IMG/VR virus record: IMGVR_UViG_3300042402_003305 | Span: 1 to 21,823 of that record | Source: a virus | Reading direction: 5' to 3' (one strand) | DNA: 21,823 nucleotides | Shown here: positions 1 to 8,558 of the stretch, piece after piece | Layout of the letters: every line of letters begins with the position of its first letter | Numbering within the stretch: position 1 is the stretch's first letter | Position numbers and translations under genes: made by a program | Notes under the pieces: generated by a model | What the model was told of the DNA's origin: nothing | Database searches by the model: none | The model's input: only the letters and a program-made list of their open reading frames with translations

Positions 1-2181
1 GGGCTGACCACCGACGCGATTCCTGCGTTCACCCAGCAAATGCAGGCGGTGAACGACAATTTCGACGCCGTTACCAAATCCGCCCAGCAATACGGCGTTG
101 CCGAAACCGGGCTCACCGAGGCGCGCGCCAAGGCAATCGCAGCCCTGGAAGCGCAGCGCACCGAAACCCTGCGCCAGTCCGACGTGTCGCTGTCCATCCG
201 CCGCCTCGCCGCGGGTGGCGACACCCAGCAGGCCGAACTGGTGCGGCAGGCCGAGGCGGCACGGCAGGAGCTGGAGGCGTTCGGCAAGTCGCTGGATGCC
301 CTGGCCCTCACCGCCGCCGACAAGGCCGCCCGGCTGGTGGCGCTGGAGGAAGTCCAGGCCGCCGAACGCGCCGCCATCATCGAACGCTACGGCGAGCAGG
401 CTGCCCAGGCGCTGCGCCAAGCCGGCAGCACGATTCGCGCGTACCTCGACAACCTCGCCACCGGCACCGCGGCCGGCGCCTCCCCCACGGATCGCCTCGC
501 CGCCGCACAGGCCAATTTCGAGCGTGACCGCCTCCTGGCCACGGGTGGCGACCGCGATGCGCTGGGCCGGATCACCGGCAGCGCCGATGCCCTGCTTGGC
601 GCCGGGCGGGATATGTTTGCCTCTGGCTCCGGCTTTCAGGCGATTCTGCAGCAGGTCACGGGCGGGCTCACCAACCTCCCCGTCGTTCAGTCCTACGATG
701 CGCAGCAGACCGCCGCGCTCCAGGCCATCCAGCAGGCGCTGACCACCGGCACGCTCAACACCGCCACCGTGATCCTGCCGGCGGGCAACGTGGTGCAGCT
801 GGCCGGCGGTGCCTTCTCCGCCGCCTCGGCCGCCGATATCGCCGCGACGGCGCAGGCCACGGCCAACACGGTCGGCACGCTGGTATCGGGCTTTGGCCAG
901 AGCATCGCCGCCACCGCAACCGGCCTGGCCGCGGTGAACCAGTCTCTCGGCGCCGTCAACACCAGCGTTGTGGACCTCAACCGCAGCCTCGCCACTATCC
1001 ATGGCAGCATCGTCGCCGGGTTTGGCGGGCTCGGAGCGGCGCAGGCCACCACGGCCGGTCTCACGGCTGCGGTCAACGACAACGTGCTGGCCACCGGCCG
1101 CGCACAGCAGGAAGGCCAAGCCGTGGCCAACGCCCTGCTAGGGGCGATCCCGGCGCAGGTGCTGGCCAGCGGCGCCGCCACGCTGGCGGGGCTTGCCGGC
1201 ATCAACCAGTCCCTAGCCGCCTTGCATAGCGCGATGGCGGATCTGAACACCTCGATCGCCACAGTACACGGCAGCCTTGTGGCTGGGTTGGGCGTGCTGG
1301 CCAACGGCGCGGCTGCGCTTGCTGCCGGGCAGGATATCACAGCCCGCGCCGTGGTCGCCGCGGGGGCTGCGCTGCAAGAAGGGCAGGCGGTAGGCAATGC
1401 CGGGCTTAGCATCCTGGCCGGTGGTCTCGCTGTGATGAACGGCAGCGTGCTCTCGCTTGGCGGCGCCCTGGCCACGATTGATGCAACGGGCCGTGACGTG
1501 AACACCTCGCTCGCCACCATCCACGGCGCCGCGGTGGACCTCAACACCAGCCTCGCCACCATCCATGGCAGCATCGTCGTAGGCCTCGGCGCACTGGCCG
1601 GCGGGATCAGCATCGCAGCACAGCAGGCCGCCGCCACCAACGCCAGCGTCATCACGGCCGGCGCCGCGATCCAATCCGGCCAGGCCGTGGCCAACGCGAT
1701 TGAGGTCGGCAACGCCGCGGCCTTCGCCACCTACTACGGCATCATGACCACCTATCTCGCGATCATCGCCGCCAACACGGCGCCGGTTGGCGTGCCTACC
1801 CCGGTGCCGGCCCCGGGCTACACCTACGGCGGGGGGCGCGGCGGCACCAACGACAACCTCGGCGGCATCCTGACCGGCGCCACCTACGGCGGCGGCATCA
1901 ACGGCGGGCCCGGCAGCGTCGAAAACGTGCTGACCGGCTACACCGCCCAGGTTCTGAACGGCGGCACCCGCCCGACGCAGCCCGATAGCCTCGGCATCGG
2001 TGGTGGCGTGGTGGCGCCGATGTTGGCCGAGTTGCAGGCCATCAACGGCCGGCTCGTCGCGGTCGAGGGCGTGCTGCGGCAGGTCGGCGTTACCGTCGCG
2101 CAGGAAACCCGGGCGAGTGGCGTGCTTGTCGCCGGGGCGCTGGATGAGCAGACCACCGTGATTCGGCGCACCGCCGCATGA
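1..2181 (+). CDS. Tail tape measure protein, C-terminal part (5' end outside window)
   Basis: The reading frame is open from base 1, so the gene begins upstream; the first in-frame ATG, at 40, is probably internal. Tape measure proteins run down the tail tube, set its length and are ejected with the DNA. The visible 726 residues begin with Ala/Gln/Glu-rich helices typical of these proteins. Next comes a segment containing SPTDRLAAAQ, then GGDRDALGRITGSADALL and GRDMFASG, a pattern I recognise from the C-terminal part of tape measure proteins of alphaproteobacterial phages. Three long Ala-rich repeats follow (about 925-1690), then a Gly/Tyr-rich linker (about 1820-1920) and a final helix. The last bases overlap the next gene as ATGA. 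The family call is from remembered motifs and position; the repeats are seen directly. Confidence 0.8.
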   Translation, partial: GLTTDAIPAFTQQMQAVNDNFDAVTKSAQQYGVAETGLTEARAKAIAALEAQRTETLRQSDVSLSIRRLAAGGDTQQAELVRQAEAARQELEAFGKSLDALALTAADKAARLVALEEVQAAERAAIIERYGEQAAQALRQAGSTIRAYLDNLATGTAAGASPTDRLAAAQANFERDRLLATGGDRDALGRITGSADALLGAGRDMFASGSGFQAILQQVTGGLTNLPVVQSYDAQQTAALQAIQQALTTGTLNTATVILPAGNVVQLAGGAFSAASAADIAATAQATANTVGTLVSGFGQSIAATATGLAAVNQSLGAVNTSVVDLNRSLATIHGSIVAGFGGLGAAQATTAGLTAAVNDNVLATGRAQQEGQAVANALLGAIPAQVLASGAATLAGLAGINQSLAALHSAMADLNTSIATVHGSLVAGLGVLANGAAALAAGQDITARAVVAAGAALQEGQAVGNAGLSILAGGLAVMNGSVLSLGGALATIDATGRDVNTSLATIHGAAVDLNTSLATIHGSIVVGLGALAGGISIAAQQAAATNASVITAGAAIQSGQAVANAIEVGNAAAFATYYGIMTTYLAIIAANTAPVGVPTPVPAPGYTYGGGRGGTNDNLGGILTGATYGGGINGGPGSVENVLTGYTAQVLNGGTRPTQPDSLGIGGGVVAPMLAELQAINGRLVAVEGVLRQVGVTVAQETRASGVLVAGALDEQTTVIRRTAA
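925..1690 (+). repeat. Three degenerate long repeats inside the tape measure gene
   Basis: The units start near 925, 1192 and 1426 and are about 78-89 codons long. Each has an N-S-L turn, then (D)LNTSLATIHGSIVAGLG-like residues, an Ala/Gly-rich stretch and a (Q)EGQAVANA-like motif. The third unit has an extra internal copy of the NTSLATIHG motif (about 1498-1590). The copies differ at many positions, so the duplications are old and selected as protein. Varying the number of such units is a known way for tape measure proteins to change tail length. Confidence 0.7.
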
Positions 2182-3722
2182 CCACCCCCCTGACCTACCT
2201 CGTGGAGATCACTGCCCACGACGGCGCCACCACCACCACCCTGCGCTATGCCTCCGGCCGGGGCACGATGACGCTGCCGAGCGAAGCCCCGGCGAACGCC
2301 TGGTTTGCCCCGCGCCTGATGCAGCCGATCAGCTTCAAGCGGACCATGTTCGCCTCCGCCCGCGTGGCCGGCGGCGCCACGGTCGGCACGGGCGAAATCG
2401 TCCTCAACAACCTCGATCAAGAACTGGCCAGCCTGCGCGACTACGGCATTGACGGCCGCGCCGTGGTGGTGCGGATAGGGCCGCAGGGCGCCGCCTATCC
2501 CAGCGGCTACACCACGGTGCTGACCGGCACGGCGGAACAGGCCACGGTGGGCGCCGCGGATGCCACGATCCGGCTGCGGGACAAGCTGCACATCCTGACC
2601 CAGCCGCTCCAGGCCACGCTCTACGCCGGCACGAACAGCCTGCCGAGCGGCGCCGAGGGCACGGCGGACGACATCAAGGGCCAGCGCAAGCCGCTCCTGT
2701 TTGGCCGGCGCTACCAGATTGAACCGGTGCTGGTGAACACGGCCAAGCTGATCTACCAGTTCCACGACGGCGCGGCGCAGGCTGTGGATGCCGTCTATGA
2801 CCAGGGTGTGGCGCTCACGGCCGGCACCACGCGCGCCAACCTCGCCGCGATGGAAGCCACCGCCCCGGCTGCCGGCGCCTATGACACCTGCCTCTCCCTT
2901 GGCCTCATTCGCCTGGGCGCCTCGCCGTCTGGCCGCGTCACCCTGGATGCCCGCGGCGACGCAACCGGCGGCTACGTCGATACCGCGGCCGAGATCGTCT
3001 CGCGCATCCTCACCCAGCGATGCGGCGTGGCGGGCGGCGATCTGGATAGCGCCACCTTCACGGCCCTCGCCAGCGCGGCGGGCTACGAGTGCGGCGCCTA
3101 CTTCACGGGCGAGACGACGCGGCAACAGGCGATCGACACCGTGCTGGCATCGGTGGGCGGCTGGCTCGCCCCGGATCGTGCCGGCGTCTGGCAGGTCGGG
3201 CGGCTTGTGGCGCCGTCCGGTTCGGCGACGTTCGAGTTTACGGACGTGGATATCCTCGCCCTCGAAACCCAAGCGCCGCGCGATGCCGATGCCGGGGTGC
3301 CGGTCTGGCGCGTGAAGTTGCGCGGCCTGCCCTATACCGAATTGGCCCGATCCGACCTGGCCGGCGCTGTCTCGGAAGCCGACAAGGCCCGCTTGCTCCA
3401 GCCGTGGCGCGAGGTGACGGCCAGCGATTCCAGCGTGCAGACCAAGCACCTCCTGGCGCCGGAGATGGTGCGCGACACGGCCATTCAGGACGCCACGGAT
3501 TTGGCCACGGAGGCGGCCCGGTTGCTGGCGCTGCACAAGGTGCGACGGGATTTCGTGCAAACCCGCGTGGCGCTGACGCAGGACAACGCGGCCGTTGATT
3601 TGGGCGACGTGGTGACGCTGACGACGGATCGGCTGGGCTACGGCTCGGGGCGGGATTTCGTGGTCGTGGGCATTGATGCCGATGGCAAGCGCAAGCGGTT
3701 GACGCTGGATTTGTGGGGGTAG
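2178..3722 (+). CDS. Putative tail hub or tail-tip structural protein
   Basis: This 514-residue protein follows the tape measure gene with an ATGA overlap, the position where tail hub or tip proteins usually lie. The N-terminal part is beta-rich (YLVEITAHDG, then GEIVLNNLDQEL near residue 75). The middle has a GQRKPLLFG loop near 170. The C-terminus (LGDVVTLTTDRLGYGSGRDF, then FVVVGIDADGKRKRLTLDLWG-like residues) is a pattern that I associate with hub-like domains of phage tail proteins. No enzymatic motif is seen. It probably joins tube and fibres. The specific role is inferred from order and fold-like pattern, not from a certain family match. Confidence 0.55.
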   Translation: MTTPLTYLVEITAHDGATTTTLRYASGRGTMTLPSEAPANAWFAPRLMQPISFKRTMFASARVAGGATVGTGEIVLNNLDQELASLRDYGIDGRAVVVRIGPQGAAYPSGYTTVLTGTAEQATVGAADATIRLRDKLHILTQPLQATLYAGTNSLPSGAEGTADDIKGQRKPLLFGRRYQIEPVLVNTAKLIYQFHDGAAQAVDAVYDQGVALTAGTTRANLAAMEATAPAAGAYDTCLSLGLIRLGASPSGRVTLDARGDATGGYVDTAAEIVSRILTQRCGVAGGDLDSATFTALASAAGYECGAYFTGETTRQQAIDTVLASVGGWLAPDRAGVWQVGRLVAPSGSATFEFTDVDILALETQAPRDADAGVPVWRVKLRGLPYTELARSDLAGAVSEADKARLLQPWREVTASDSSVQTKHLLAPEMVRDTAIQDATDLATEAARLLALHKVRRDFVQTRVALTQDNAAVDLGDVVTLTTDRLGYGSGRDFVVVGIDADGKRKRLTLDLWG

Positions 3723-3726
3723 CGCG

Positions 3727-4581
3727 GTGCCAATCCAATTCTCCTTCTACAACCGCGCCGACGCCGCCACCCTTTCCGCCGGCTCCTGGCAAGCCGGCGC
3801 CCCGCTGGCCAATCTGCAACAGGAATTCCTCTCCCTCCGCGCCCGCAGCACGAACGACGACGCGGCGAGCACGCAGTTCCGCGTGGATCTCGGCAACACC
3901 ACCACCATCGTGCGCCTGCTTGCCATCGCGCGCCACAACCTCAGCACGGATGCCACCTACCGCATCACCGCCGGCACCACGGCGGGCGCCAGCGACGTTT
4001 ACGACAGCGGCACGCTAGATGTGTGGCCCGCCGTCTACCTCCCGCAAGAACTGGAGTGGGAGGACGACAATTTCTGGACCGGCCAGATCGCCGCCAGCGA
4101 AACCGAGGGCTATCCGATCAGCCTGGAGCACGACTGCGGCGAAAACGTCCGCGCTCGATACTGGACGCTCGCCTTCACCGACACCACTAACCCGGATGGG
4201 TATGTGGAACTCGCCCGGCTTTGGATGGGCCCGATATGGGAACCCCTGCGCAGCTTTGCCTATGGCGCGGCGTTCGGCTGGGAAGCGCGCGACGTAAGCG
4301 AGCAAAGCCTTGGCGGCGTGCTGTTCCATGACCGCCGCGACCCCGCCCGCGTGCTGCGTTTCACCCTCAAGGCATTGACCACCACCGAAGCCCTCGGCGC
4401 GGTTCTGGACGCGCAACGCAGGCTCGGCACGGCGGGGCAATTGTGGGTCCGCCCAGACCCCGCCGATACGGCCCGCGCGTTCAAGCGGAACTTTCTGGCC
4501 CACAGCCGCCGCGTGGACCCGATCACCCAGGCCTTCCGTAACTTGCACGAGGTCTCTTATGAGTTGGAGGAAATCCTGTGA
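3727..4581 (+). CDS. Putative beta-sandwich tail protein (galactose-binding-like fold)
   Basis: This 284-residue protein starts at a GTG four bases after the hub-like gene, with a G-rich ribosome site overlapping that gene's end. The N-terminal half alternates strands and loops (STQFRVDLGNTTTIVRLLAIARHNLS, residues about 48-73, shortened here), ending in EDDNFWTGQ near 115. Such a pattern fits the galactose-binding or discoidin-like sandwich found in phage tail-tip and fibre-attachment proteins. The second half contains RSFAYGAAFGWEARDVSEQ and a C-terminal VSYELEEIL. The stop overlaps the next GTG by four bases. It is likely structural, perhaps binding host surface sugar; the family name is not certain. 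Confidence 0.5.
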   Translation: MPIQFSFYNRADAATLSAGSWQAGAPLANLQQEFLSLRARSTNDDAASTQFRVDLGNTTTIVRLLAIARHNLSTDATYRITAGTTAGASDVYDSGTLDVWPAVYLPQELEWEDDNFWTGQIAASETEGYPISLEHDCGENVRARYWTLAFTDTTNPDGYVELARLWMGPIWEPLRSFAYGAAFGWEARDVSEQSLGGVLFHDRRDPARVLRFTLKALTTTEALGAVLDAQRRLGTAGQLWVRPDPADTARAFKRNFLAHSRRVDPITQAFRNLHEVSYELEEIL

Positions 4582-5150
4582 GCAGCGCTGATTGGGCCTA
4601 CCTCGCCGGGCTGGCCACGAGCCAGTTCGAGAACGGCGGGCATCGCACCTACCTCGTTCCGGCGTTCAACGCGGTCGGCCAGACGGGCATCGACGTGGCG
4701 GCGCTGGCGGTGCAGTGCCAGGCCTACCAGGAAGCCGCCGCCGCCAACTACGCCCTGCAGGTTGCCCTGGGCATCGCCGCCAACGGCGTCGGCAACGAGC
4801 CGATGGACCTGCCGCGGATGCACACGCTGAACGGCGAGGCGTTCCGCCAGTGGGACATGGCCGCCGCGCTGCTCGTCAACGCGCGGGATGCCACCTACCA
4901 GATCACGGAGCACGACGGCATGAAGCTCCTGCTCTGCACCTCCGGCACCCGCACATGGACGCTGCCGGCGGCGGCCGATGTGTGGATCGGCTGGCAGTTC
5001 CGCCTGCGCAACCGCTCGGGGAACAACCTCACCCTCGCCCGTGCCGGCAGCGAGACGATCAACGGCGCCGGCTCCAACCTCACCATCGCCACGGGCAGCG
5101 CCATCCTGACGGCCGTCTGCACCGGGGCCGCATCCTTCGAGGTGGCGTAG
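4578..5150 (+). CDS. Putative tail fibre protein
   Basis: This 190-residue protein starts at a GTG that overlaps the previous stop (GTGA). The N-terminal 80 residues are helical and Ala-rich. From about residue 100 it has the pattern of a small beta domain widespread at the end of phage fibres: a strand ending in RTWTLPAAADVWIGWQFRLR, then NRSGNNLTLARAGSETINGAG, which ends at residue 167. That TLPAA ... N-L-T ... G-S-E-T-I-N-G signature is familiar from many virion proteins. It probably forms part of the distal tail or a fibre stem. No chaperone or depolymerase motif is visible. Confidence 0.55.
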   Translation: MSSADWAYLAGLATSQFENGGHRTYLVPAFNAVGQTGIDVAALAVQCQAYQEAAAANYALQVALGIAANGVGNEPMDLPRMHTLNGEAFRQWDMAAALLVNARDATYQITEHDGMKLLLCTSGTRTWTLPAAADVWIGWQFRLRNRSGNNLTLARAGSETINGAGSNLTIATGSAILTAVCTGAASFEVA

Positions 5151-5151
5151 C

Positions 5152-6405
5152 ATGTCCATCGAACCCTGGATCAACTGGCAGTTCCACAAGACGCCGGGCC
5201 TGATCGACCCGCGCGCCGCCTTCACCCGCGCCAGCACAGCCCGCACCGTCAACCGCATCGGCCAGCTCGCCACGAAGCCCGCCAACGTTTCGCGCTTCCG
5301 GTTCAACCCGGTCTCCGGCGTGTCGGAGGGCCTGCTGTGCGAGCCGCAGCGCACCAACCTGCTTCTGCGCAGCGAGGAATTCGACAACGCGGCCTGGACG
5401 GCGACCAACTGCACCGTCACCGCCAACAGCGCCGTCGCGCCCGATGGCGCCACCACGGCGGAGACGCTGGCGGCGACGGCCAGCGGCGGCAACGTGGCGC
5501 AGGCGGTGACAATCACGGCCGGGCGAGGGGTGGCCTACTCGCAATACTTCAAGGCCAACACCTCCTCCTGGGCCTGGATGCAGATCGGCGACGGCACGAA
5601 CACCGTTCAGTGCTGGTTCAACCTCGCCAGCGGCGTGGCCGGCAGCAACACCGCCGGCGCCGGCACTCTGCTGTTTTCGCAGAAGACCATCGAGGCGATG
5701 GGCAACGGCTGGTATCGCTGCGCCATCGAGGCCACGAGTTCCACGGTTACGGCGATCACGGCCACATGCGGTCCGGCGGCGGCAGGCAGCACCGCGCCGG
5801 CCAACGGCGATTCCGTCTTTGTCTGGGGCGCGCAGGCGGAGGCGGATGCCACCCTGACAAACCCCACCAGCTACATCCCCACCACCAGCGCCACCGTCAC
5901 CCGCAGCGCCGACAACCTGATCCTGCCTGTCTCGTCGTCGCAGGTGTCGTTGGATCGCGGCACCATGCTCTTCGAATGGACCCAGCGGCCGATCCCGGCG
6001 ACGACCGGGGGGCAATCGATCACCTTCGGCGGCATCGGGAACACCTTCGACAATGCCATCTATGTCGGTCGCCAGGGCGCTTCCGTTTTCGGTGTCACGT
6101 ATATCCAGAACGGCGTCGGCGGCATGACGGTGGGCCGAACCTGCCTGTTCGTGCCGGGCGTCACCTACCGCTTCGGTGTGTCGTGGATGCCAGGCCGGAT
6201 CGCTACCTGCATCGATGGAGGCACGATCGGCACGTTGTCTGTCGGCACGGTGGCCCCGCTTGCTTCGGTGGCCCGCCTCGCCGTGGGTTGCGCGCCGTGG
6301 TCCTCGTCGTCCACCACCACCGTCAGCAACGCCGTCCACCGCGCCTTCCTCTACGCGCCCGTGGCAGCGTCCGACGCGCTGCTGCAGCAGCTCACCGCCC
6401 CGTAG
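5152..6405 (+). CDS. Head-spike-fibre-like protein with C-terminal LamG-like domain
   Basis: This 417-residue protein begins one base after the previous stop, with GAGGTGG upstream. Residues about 25-84 carry the conserved spike signature: FTRASTA, then ANVSRFRFNP, LLCEPQRTNLLLRSEEFDN and AAWT. This matches the family annotated as phage head spike fibre domain. It is followed by a carbohydrate-binding-like beta sandwich (about 85-240, with FVWGAQAEADAT and TSYIPTTSATVTRSADNL). The C-terminal 150 residues resemble a concanavalin or LamG-like jelly roll (GVSWMPGRIATCIDGG). The role is probably receptor or polysaccharide binding on the virion. The family call is well supported; head versus tail location is unknown. 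Confidence 0.7.
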   Translation: MSIEPWINWQFHKTPGLIDPRAAFTRASTARTVNRIGQLATKPANVSRFRFNPVSGVSEGLLCEPQRTNLLLRSEEFDNAAWTATNCTVTANSAVAPDGATTAETLAATASGGNVAQAVTITAGRGVAYSQYFKANTSSWAWMQIGDGTNTVQCWFNLASGVAGSNTAGAGTLLFSQKTIEAMGNGWYRCAIEATSSTVTAITATCGPAAAGSTAPANGDSVFVWGAQAEADATLTNPTSYIPTTSATVTRSADNLILPVSSSQVSLDRGTMLFEWTQRPIPATTGGQSITFGGIGNTFDNAIYVGRQGASVFGVTYIQNGVGGMTVGRTCLFVPGVTYRFGVSWMPGRIATCIDGGTIGTLSVGTVAPLASVARLAVGCAPWSSSSTTTVSNAVHRAFLYAPVAASDALLQQLTAP

Positions 6406-6416
6406 GAGCCCGCGCC

Positions 6417-6662
6417 ATGTGGACCCGATCCTGCCACCGCTTCATTAACGAGGCGGCTTTTCTCGCTGCGTGCGACGCCGCGGGCTGGCCGCGCGATCAC
6501 CAGGACCGCCCGAGCCCGCCCGCCGATGTACAACTGGACATCATCGGCGCCCTGTCCGATCCGCGCTGGCACGTCAATGCCGCGTGGTTTTGCCGCGACA
6601 TCGACGCGGCGTGGGTGGCCAGCGAGATAGCGCCCGCCACGCCGTCGCGCGTGTGGGCATAG
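6417..6662 (+). CDS. Small conserved phage protein after the spike gene
   Basis: This 81-residue frame starts at the ATG at 6417 with an AGGAG box at 6404-6408, part of which is the previous stop region. The pattern RFINEAAFLAACDAAGW near the start, PRWHVNAAW in the middle and P-A-T-P-S-R-V-W-A at the end matches a common unnamed phage protein that lies just behind fibre genes and usually ends in R-V-F-A. It has no membrane segment and three cysteines. A structural or fibre-assembly role is a guess from its position. Confidence 0.6.
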   Translation: MWTRSCHRFINEAAFLAACDAAGWPRDHQDRPSPPADVQLDIIGALSDPRWHVNAAWFCRDIDAAWVASEIAPATPSRVWA

Positions 6663-6732
6663 GCCCGATAAATCGTCGTCAATAGTGCGTTAATCTAGCG
6701 CTGGTTGTGGCGTGATTCCGGAGGCTTGGTGC

Positions 6733-7047
6733 ATGGGTGATGAGGAGCGCCGTGCGGCCAACCTGAGCCTGCTGAATGACCTTCTTGACCGCACCGCGCG
6801 CATTGAGGAGCGCGGGAAGATGCGGAAGGAATGGGAAGACCGCACGGAAGGCCGGCTCGAAAAGATCGAAGCAGGCCAGTCCACGACGAACAAGAAACTG
6901 GACGAGGTGATTGCCGAGATCCGCACAGCTAAGGCTGTCGGCAAATTCGGCGGTCGCTTCATCGGTTGGTTTTTTGAGAAAATCCCAGGCGCCAGCATCG
7001 CAGCCGGCATTGGCTACGCGGCGCATTTCATCTGGCCGTCGAAGTAG
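6733..7047 (+). CDS. Coiled-coil protein with C-terminal membrane segment (XhlA-like)
   Basis: The ATG at 6733 was chosen because GGAGG lies at 6720-6724; an in-frame GTG at 6712 lacks such a site. The product has 104 residues. Residues 1-70 are charged and helical, with the heptad look of a coiled coil (LLDRTARIEERGKMRKEWED, then EGRLEKIEAGQ). Residues about 78-100 form a hydrophobic segment rich in Gly and Ala. A coiled coil joined to one membrane helix is the layout of XhlA-type lysis accessory proteins. A lysis role is possible but not proven, and the real endolysin is 4.5 kb away. Confidence 0.5.
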   Translation: MGDEERRAANLSLLNDLLDRTARIEERGKMRKEWEDRTEGRLEKIEAGQSTTNKKLDEVIAEIRTAKAVGKFGGRFIGWFFEKIPGASIAAGIGYAAHFIWPSK

Positions 7048-7130
7048 CCCCCACCGCCTCTACACCTCCCCACACTGCCGCACCTGCCGCGCCTCGCGCG
7101 TGCGGGCGCGCGCCCATGCCAGGAGCAAAC

Positions 7131-7505
7131 ATGGCCTACATCAACCTTGCGGAAATCTTGACCCCGGTGGCCGATAACATCGACGCGCTCTACCTCTGCA
7201 CCCAGGAGCCCGCCAACTATACCGAAGCCACAGCCACCTACGCCGTTGGCCGGAAGCTCGCGCCCACCGTGTACGCGCCAGACGACCGCACGCCCAGCGG
7301 CAAGCAAGTCGCGGTGGCGGCTATCGATGATGGCGAAATAATCGCGGACGGCACAGCGACCCATTGGGCCGTTGTCGCCGCCAACGTCTTGGGCGCCAGC
7401 GTGCTCTACTCCGCCGGGCCACTCGCCGCCGGCCAATTGGTCGTGGACGGGAATACCTTCACCCTCACGTCTTTTGAAGCGGTCGGCTTGGCGGACCCGA
7501 CATGA
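7131..7505 (+). CDS. Conserved phage protein, possible minor virion component
   Basis: The start at 7131 follows an AGGAG at 7121-7125; an earlier ATG at 7116 precedes that site and is unlikely. The product has 124 residues. Its second half, DGTATHWAVVAANVLGASVL then DGNTFTLTSFEAVGLAD, matches a widespread small phage family with the pattern G-T-A-x-H-W-A ... L ... G-N-T-F-T-L. The family has no function that I can name. It overlaps the next gene as ATGA. The 83-base gap upstream (7048-7130) is GC-rich and holds only this ribosome site. Confidence 0.6.
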   Translation: MAYINLAEILTPVADNIDALYLCTQEPANYTEATATYAVGRKLAPTVYAPDDRTPSGKQVAVAAIDDGEIIADGTATHWAVVAANVLGASVLYSAGPLAAGQLVVDGNTFTLTSFEAVGLADPT

Positions 7506-8053
7506 CCATGCACCCCACCACGCGCGCGGCCGTGATCGCAGCGCTCTCCGCCGAACTGCAAGGCGAGCAATACGCCGGCAAGACTGCGGCCGAGGTCGTG
7601 GCCCTGCTCAACGCCCCCGTCGTCACCCAGGCTCCGACCGCCTATCGCGACGTGCCCGTGAGCAGCGTCGAAGGCTACATGCGCCTCCGCCGCCATATCG
7701 TGCGGCTGCGGCGCTGGGTGGCATCGGCCGAACAATCCGACCTGCGCGACTTCGCTGAGGAAATGCTGGACATGATGGCCGCGGCCAATGTCCAGGTGTT
7801 CGAAACCTCGGTGGAGGCCAAGCGCGCGGCCATCCTCGGCGCCTTTGCCGGGCTCGCCAGCGTCGGCGCGGGTGGCTTCAACGCGCAATCCCTAGCCGAC
7901 CTCACTGCGATGACGCTTGCCCCCGCGGCCCCGACAACGGCGACCCGTTGGGTTGTCGTGATCGAAGGCATCGGCGGCGAGGGCAATGATGCGGGCCCGC
8001 CCAACACGGCCACGCTGGACCTGATCGAGGAGGCCCTGGCCAATGGCGGGTGA
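7502..8053 (+). CDS. Unnamed conserved phage protein
   Basis: This 183-residue protein starts at the ATG overlapping the previous stop; a second ATG at 7508 is also possible. The N-terminus (TRAAVIAALSAEL, YAGKTAAEVVALLNAP) resembles an alphaproteobacterial phage family with the pattern Y-A-G-x-T/D-x-E-V-x-x-x-L-N. The middle is Arg-rich and helical (MRLRRHIVRLRRWVASAEQ, residues about 60-78). No membrane or catalytic motif is visible. The last 11 bases overlap the next gene. It is probably virion-associated by position only. Confidence 0.55.
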   Translation: MTMHPTTRAAVIAALSAELQGEQYAGKTAAEVVALLNAPVVTQAPTAYRDVPVSSVEGYMRLRRHIVRLRRWVASAEQSDLRDFAEEMLDMMAAANVQVFETSVEAKRAAILGAFAGLASVGAGGFNAQSLADLTAMTLAPAAPTTATRWVVVIEGIGGEGNDAGPPNTATLDLIEEALANGG

Positions 8054-8555
8054 AGTCTACGTAGCGGCCGGCTCCACGATTACGTGGGGCGACAGCAGCC
8101 AAACCTACACGATGACGCTCCAGAACCTCGCCACGGTCGCCGCTCGCGTTGGCGCGCGCGCTGACCTGGGCGCCCGGCCGTGGCCTCTGGTGTTCCGCTG
8201 GTATCTGGAAATCGAATGGGCGTCGGCGCCGACGATTGACCAAGCCGTTGAGCTGTATTTCGGCATCTGGGACAACGAAACCGGCCCGGCCAACCCGCAA
8301 GCGCAGTTGCCCGCGACGGATACCGGCTACGCTGCCGCGTCGGCCGCTCTGTCCAAGCGGAAGAACCTGATCCAGGCCGGCGTGGTGACGGCCGAGACGG
8401 CGGCGGTGGGGCCATTCAGCGCCAGCGGCCTCGTGGCGCTCCCGGCCAGGTACGTGTCTCCCCTGATCTACAACGGCGGCGGCCAGGCGCTGAAAAACAC
8501 CGCCAACGCCTGCGTCCTGCGTCTGACGCCGCTCTACTCGCAAATCCAGAGCTAA
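8043..8555 (+). CDS. Unnamed conserved phage structural-type protein
   Basis: This 170-residue protein starts at the ATG at 8043, eleven bases inside the previous gene. It is beta-rich with short loops. The pattern WPLVFRWYLEIEWASAPT (about 47-64) followed by AVELYFGIWDNETGPANP is one I associate with unnamed tail-region phage proteins, and the C-terminus ENDS in a strand-rich SPLIYNGGGQALKNTANAC segment. No enzyme motif is visible. It sits directly before the LamG fibre gene, which suggests that it helps attach or assemble that fibre. Confidence 0.5.
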   Translation: MAGEVYVAAGSTITWGDSSQTYTMTLQNLATVAARVGARADLGARPWPLVFRWYLEIEWASAPTIDQAVELYFGIWDNETGPANPQAQLPATDTGYAAASAALSKRKNLIQAGVVTAETAAVGPFSASGLVALPARYVSPLIYNGGGQALKNTANACVLRLTPLYSQIQS

Positions 8556-8558
8556 CCC

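Noticed and set aside
1938-3560. A 540-residue open frame on the - strand
   Set aside because: It lies fully opposite the hub-like and tape measure genes, has low-complexity Arg/Gly/His content and no family resemblance; it is a typical GC-rich shadow.
5080-6339. A 419-residue open frame on the - strand
   Set aside because: Opposite the spike gene, whose family motifs are clear; composition is Gly/Arg/Asp-rich without motifs.
5337-6416. Long + strand frame reading into the small 6417 gene
   Set aside because: Its upstream part is a shifted reading of the spike gene; only the last 81 codons from 6417, with their own ribosome site, are real.
6690-6715. Sequence AATCTAGCG resembling part of operator A1
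   Set aside because: Only one side matches; the arms are not inverted copies, and the nearby gene has an ordinary ribosome site.
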